Shown in pieces: positions 5,330 to 6,561 of a DNA stretch of 6,561 nucleotides. Numbering within the stretch: position 1 is the stretch's first letter; the number at the start of each line of letters is the position of its first letter. The notes under the pieces are model-generated. The model was given only the letters and a program-made list of their open reading frames with translations, ran no database searches and had not been told where the DNA came from. Source of the DNA: Limnohabitans sp. (GTDB lineage: Bacteria > Pseudomonadota > Gammaproteobacteria > Burkholderiales > Burkholderiaceae_C); contig JALQUL010000172.1 of the NCBI GenBank assembly GCA_023260735.1, positions 1 to 6,561 on the forward strand, in the 5' to 3' direction. The translations under genes and the position numbers were made by a program.

Positions 5330-6561
5330 ATGCTACAAGCATACCGTCAACATGTTGCAGAACGCGCTGCATTAGGTATTCCACCATTGGCATTATCAGC
5401 TACTCAAACAGCTGAGGTCATTGAGTTATTAAAAAATCCACCAGCAGGCGAAGAGGCTTTTTTATTAGACCTCATCACTTACCGTGTTCCACCAGGTGTT
5501 GATGATGCGGCTAAAGTAAAAGCATCATTTTTATCTGCCGTAGCTCACGGCGATGTAGTGGTTAATGCGATTAGCAAAGCCAAAGCTACCGAGTTATTAG
5601 GTACTATGGTGGGTGGCTATAACGTCAAGCCATTAATTGATTTGCTTGACCATGCTGAAGTAGCACAAGTAGCTGCTGATGCCCTCAAAAAAACCTTGCT
5701 CATGTTTGATGCATTTCATGATGTATCTGAAAAAGCAAGCGCTGGTAATGCCAAAGCAAAAGAAGTGATTCAAAGCTGGGCCGATGCAGAATGGTTTACT
5801 AGTCGTCCTACCGTAGCAGAAAAAATCACTGTAACCGTATTTAAAGTACCTGGCGAAACCAATACCGATGACCTCTCTCCTGCACCTGATGCATGGAGCC
5901 GTCCTGATATGCCATTGCACTATTTGGCAATGCTTAAAAACACTCGCCCTGGTGCTGCATTCCAACCGGAAGAAGATGGCAAACGCGGACCTATCCAGTT
6001 CATTGAAGACCTCAAGAAAAAAGGCCACTTGGTAGCCTATGTAGGTGACGTCGTAGGTACAGGTTCAAGCCGTAAATCAGCTACTAACAGCGTGATTTGG
6101 GCCACTGGTGAAGACATTCCGTTTGTGCCTAACAAGCGTTTTGGTGGTGTGACTTTAGGTGGCAAAATTGCTCCTATTTTCTTTAACACCCAAGAAGACT
6201 CTGGCTCATTGCCAATCGAAGTCGATGTGACTAAACTTGAAATGGGTGATGTAATTGACATTTATCCATATGAAGGCAAAATCACTAAAGATGGTCAAAC
6301 CATTGAAACATTCCAATTAAAAAGCGATGTTTTATTAGACGAAGTTCAAGCCGGTGGTCGTATCAATTTAATTATTGGTCGTTCATTAACTTCTAAAGCA
6401 CGTGACTTCTTAGGTTTACCTGCAGCCACTACTTTCCGCTTACCAAAACCACCCGTCGATTCTGGTAAAGGTTTTACCTTAGCCCAAAAAATGGTTGGTC
6501 GTGCATGTGGTTTGCCAGAAGGCAAAGGCGTTCGTCCTGGCACCTATTGCGAGCCAAAAAT
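5330..6561 (+). CDS. acnB: Aconitate hydratase B (AcnB), 5' part only, continues past the right edge
   Basis: AcnB is the main TCA-cycle aconitase and isomerises citrate to isocitrate through cis-aconitate using a [4Fe-4S] cluster. The frame stays open from ATG at 5330 to the window end, giving 410 complete residues of a protein normally near 860. Residues 1 to about 160 form the helical HEAT-like N-terminal domain specific to AcnB (start MLQAYRQHVAERAALGIPP). Residues from about 165 to 372 form the swivel domain, with GETNTDDLSPAPDAWSRPDM (175-194) and GTGSSRKSATNSV (243-255). The catalytic region begins near 380 with GFTLAQKMVGRACG and GVRPGTYCEPK. The cluster-binding cysteines, near 710-772 in E. 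coli AcnB, lie outside the window. In AcnB the domains stand in this order; in AcnA the swivel domain is C-terminal, so AcnA is excluded. It is the third gene of the mdh unit. As seen in E. coli AcnB, the protein may also bind mRNA when iron is scarce, but that is not shown here. Confidence 0.97.
   Translation, partial: MLQAYRQHVAERAALGIPPLALSATQTAEVIELLKNPPAGEEAFLLDLITYRVPPGVDDAAKVKASFLSAVAHGDVVVNAISKAKATELLGTMVGGYNVKPLIDLLDHAEVAQVAADALKKTLLMFDAFHDVSEKASAGNAKAKEVIQSWADAEWFTSRPTVAEKITVTVFKVPGETNTDDLSPAPDAWSRPDMPLHYLAMLKNTRPGAAFQPEEDGKRGPIQFIEDLKKKGHLVAYVGDVVGTGSSRKSATNSVIWATGEDIPFVPNKRFGGVTLGGKIAPIFFNTQEDSGSLPIEVDVTKLEMGDVIDIYPYEGKITKDGQTIETFQLKSDVLLDEVQAGGRINLIIGRSLTSKARDFLGLPAATTFRLPKPPVDSGKGFTLAQKMVGRACGLPEGKGVRPGTYCEPK

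Noticed and set aside
5633..6543. Minus-strand open frames opposite acnB (5633-6028, 6037-6261, 6346-6543)
   Set aside because: They are shadows of the acnB frame, which carries continuous AcnB sequence through all three intervals.
1..6561. A novel defence, mobile or RNA-guided system
   Set aside because: Every substantial open frame belongs to the TCA cluster or its regulator. There are no direct-repeat arrays, transposase or integrase motifs, tRNA genes or phage-like genes.

Overview
The window looks like a chromosomal piece of a low-GC betaproteobacterium of the order Burkholderiales. The evidence is recall of family sequences, not a search: SdhC, SdhD and Mdh read like Burkholderiales proteins, and the gene order (sdh operon, GntR regulator, mdh, CitE-like lyase, acnB) is familiar from that order. 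The DNA is AT-richer than most Burkholderiales, roughly low-to-mid 40s % GC by eye. A Polynucleobacter-like or other reduced-GC lineage would fit, but I cannot name a genus.

Layout. Positions 1-1959 carry the minus-strand operon sdhC-sdhD-sdhA for succinate dehydrogenase (respiratory complex II). sdhA runs off the left edge after 365 residues, so sdhB is expected beyond it. Positions 2107-2898 carry a GntR/HutC-type regulator on the same strand, 147 bp upstream of sdhC. Positions 2899-3200 are a 302-bp divergent control region. From 3201 rightward, on the plus strand, come malate dehydrogenase (mdh), a CitE-like lyase of unassigned substrate, and aconitase B (acnB). acnB runs off the right edge after 410 complete codons of a protein normally about 860 residues long.

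How it fits together. Complex II oxidises succinate to fumarate, Mdh oxidises malate to oxaloacetate, and AcnB isomerises citrate to isocitrate. The window is therefore a TCA-cycle cluster arranged as two transcription units around one regulator. The divergent region holds a perfect 12-bp palindrome, TCTTATATAAGA. It lies inside the spacer of a good candidate gntR promoter and just upstream of a candidate mdh promoter, which suggests that the regulator controls both itself and mdh-citE-acnB. A perfect 14-bp inverted repeat lies in the presumed mdh leader.

I found no mobile element, CRISPR array, tRNA, rRNA or defence system. The coding content is conserved housekeeping metabolism. The points most worth a second look are the control elements and the role of the CitE-like enzyme.
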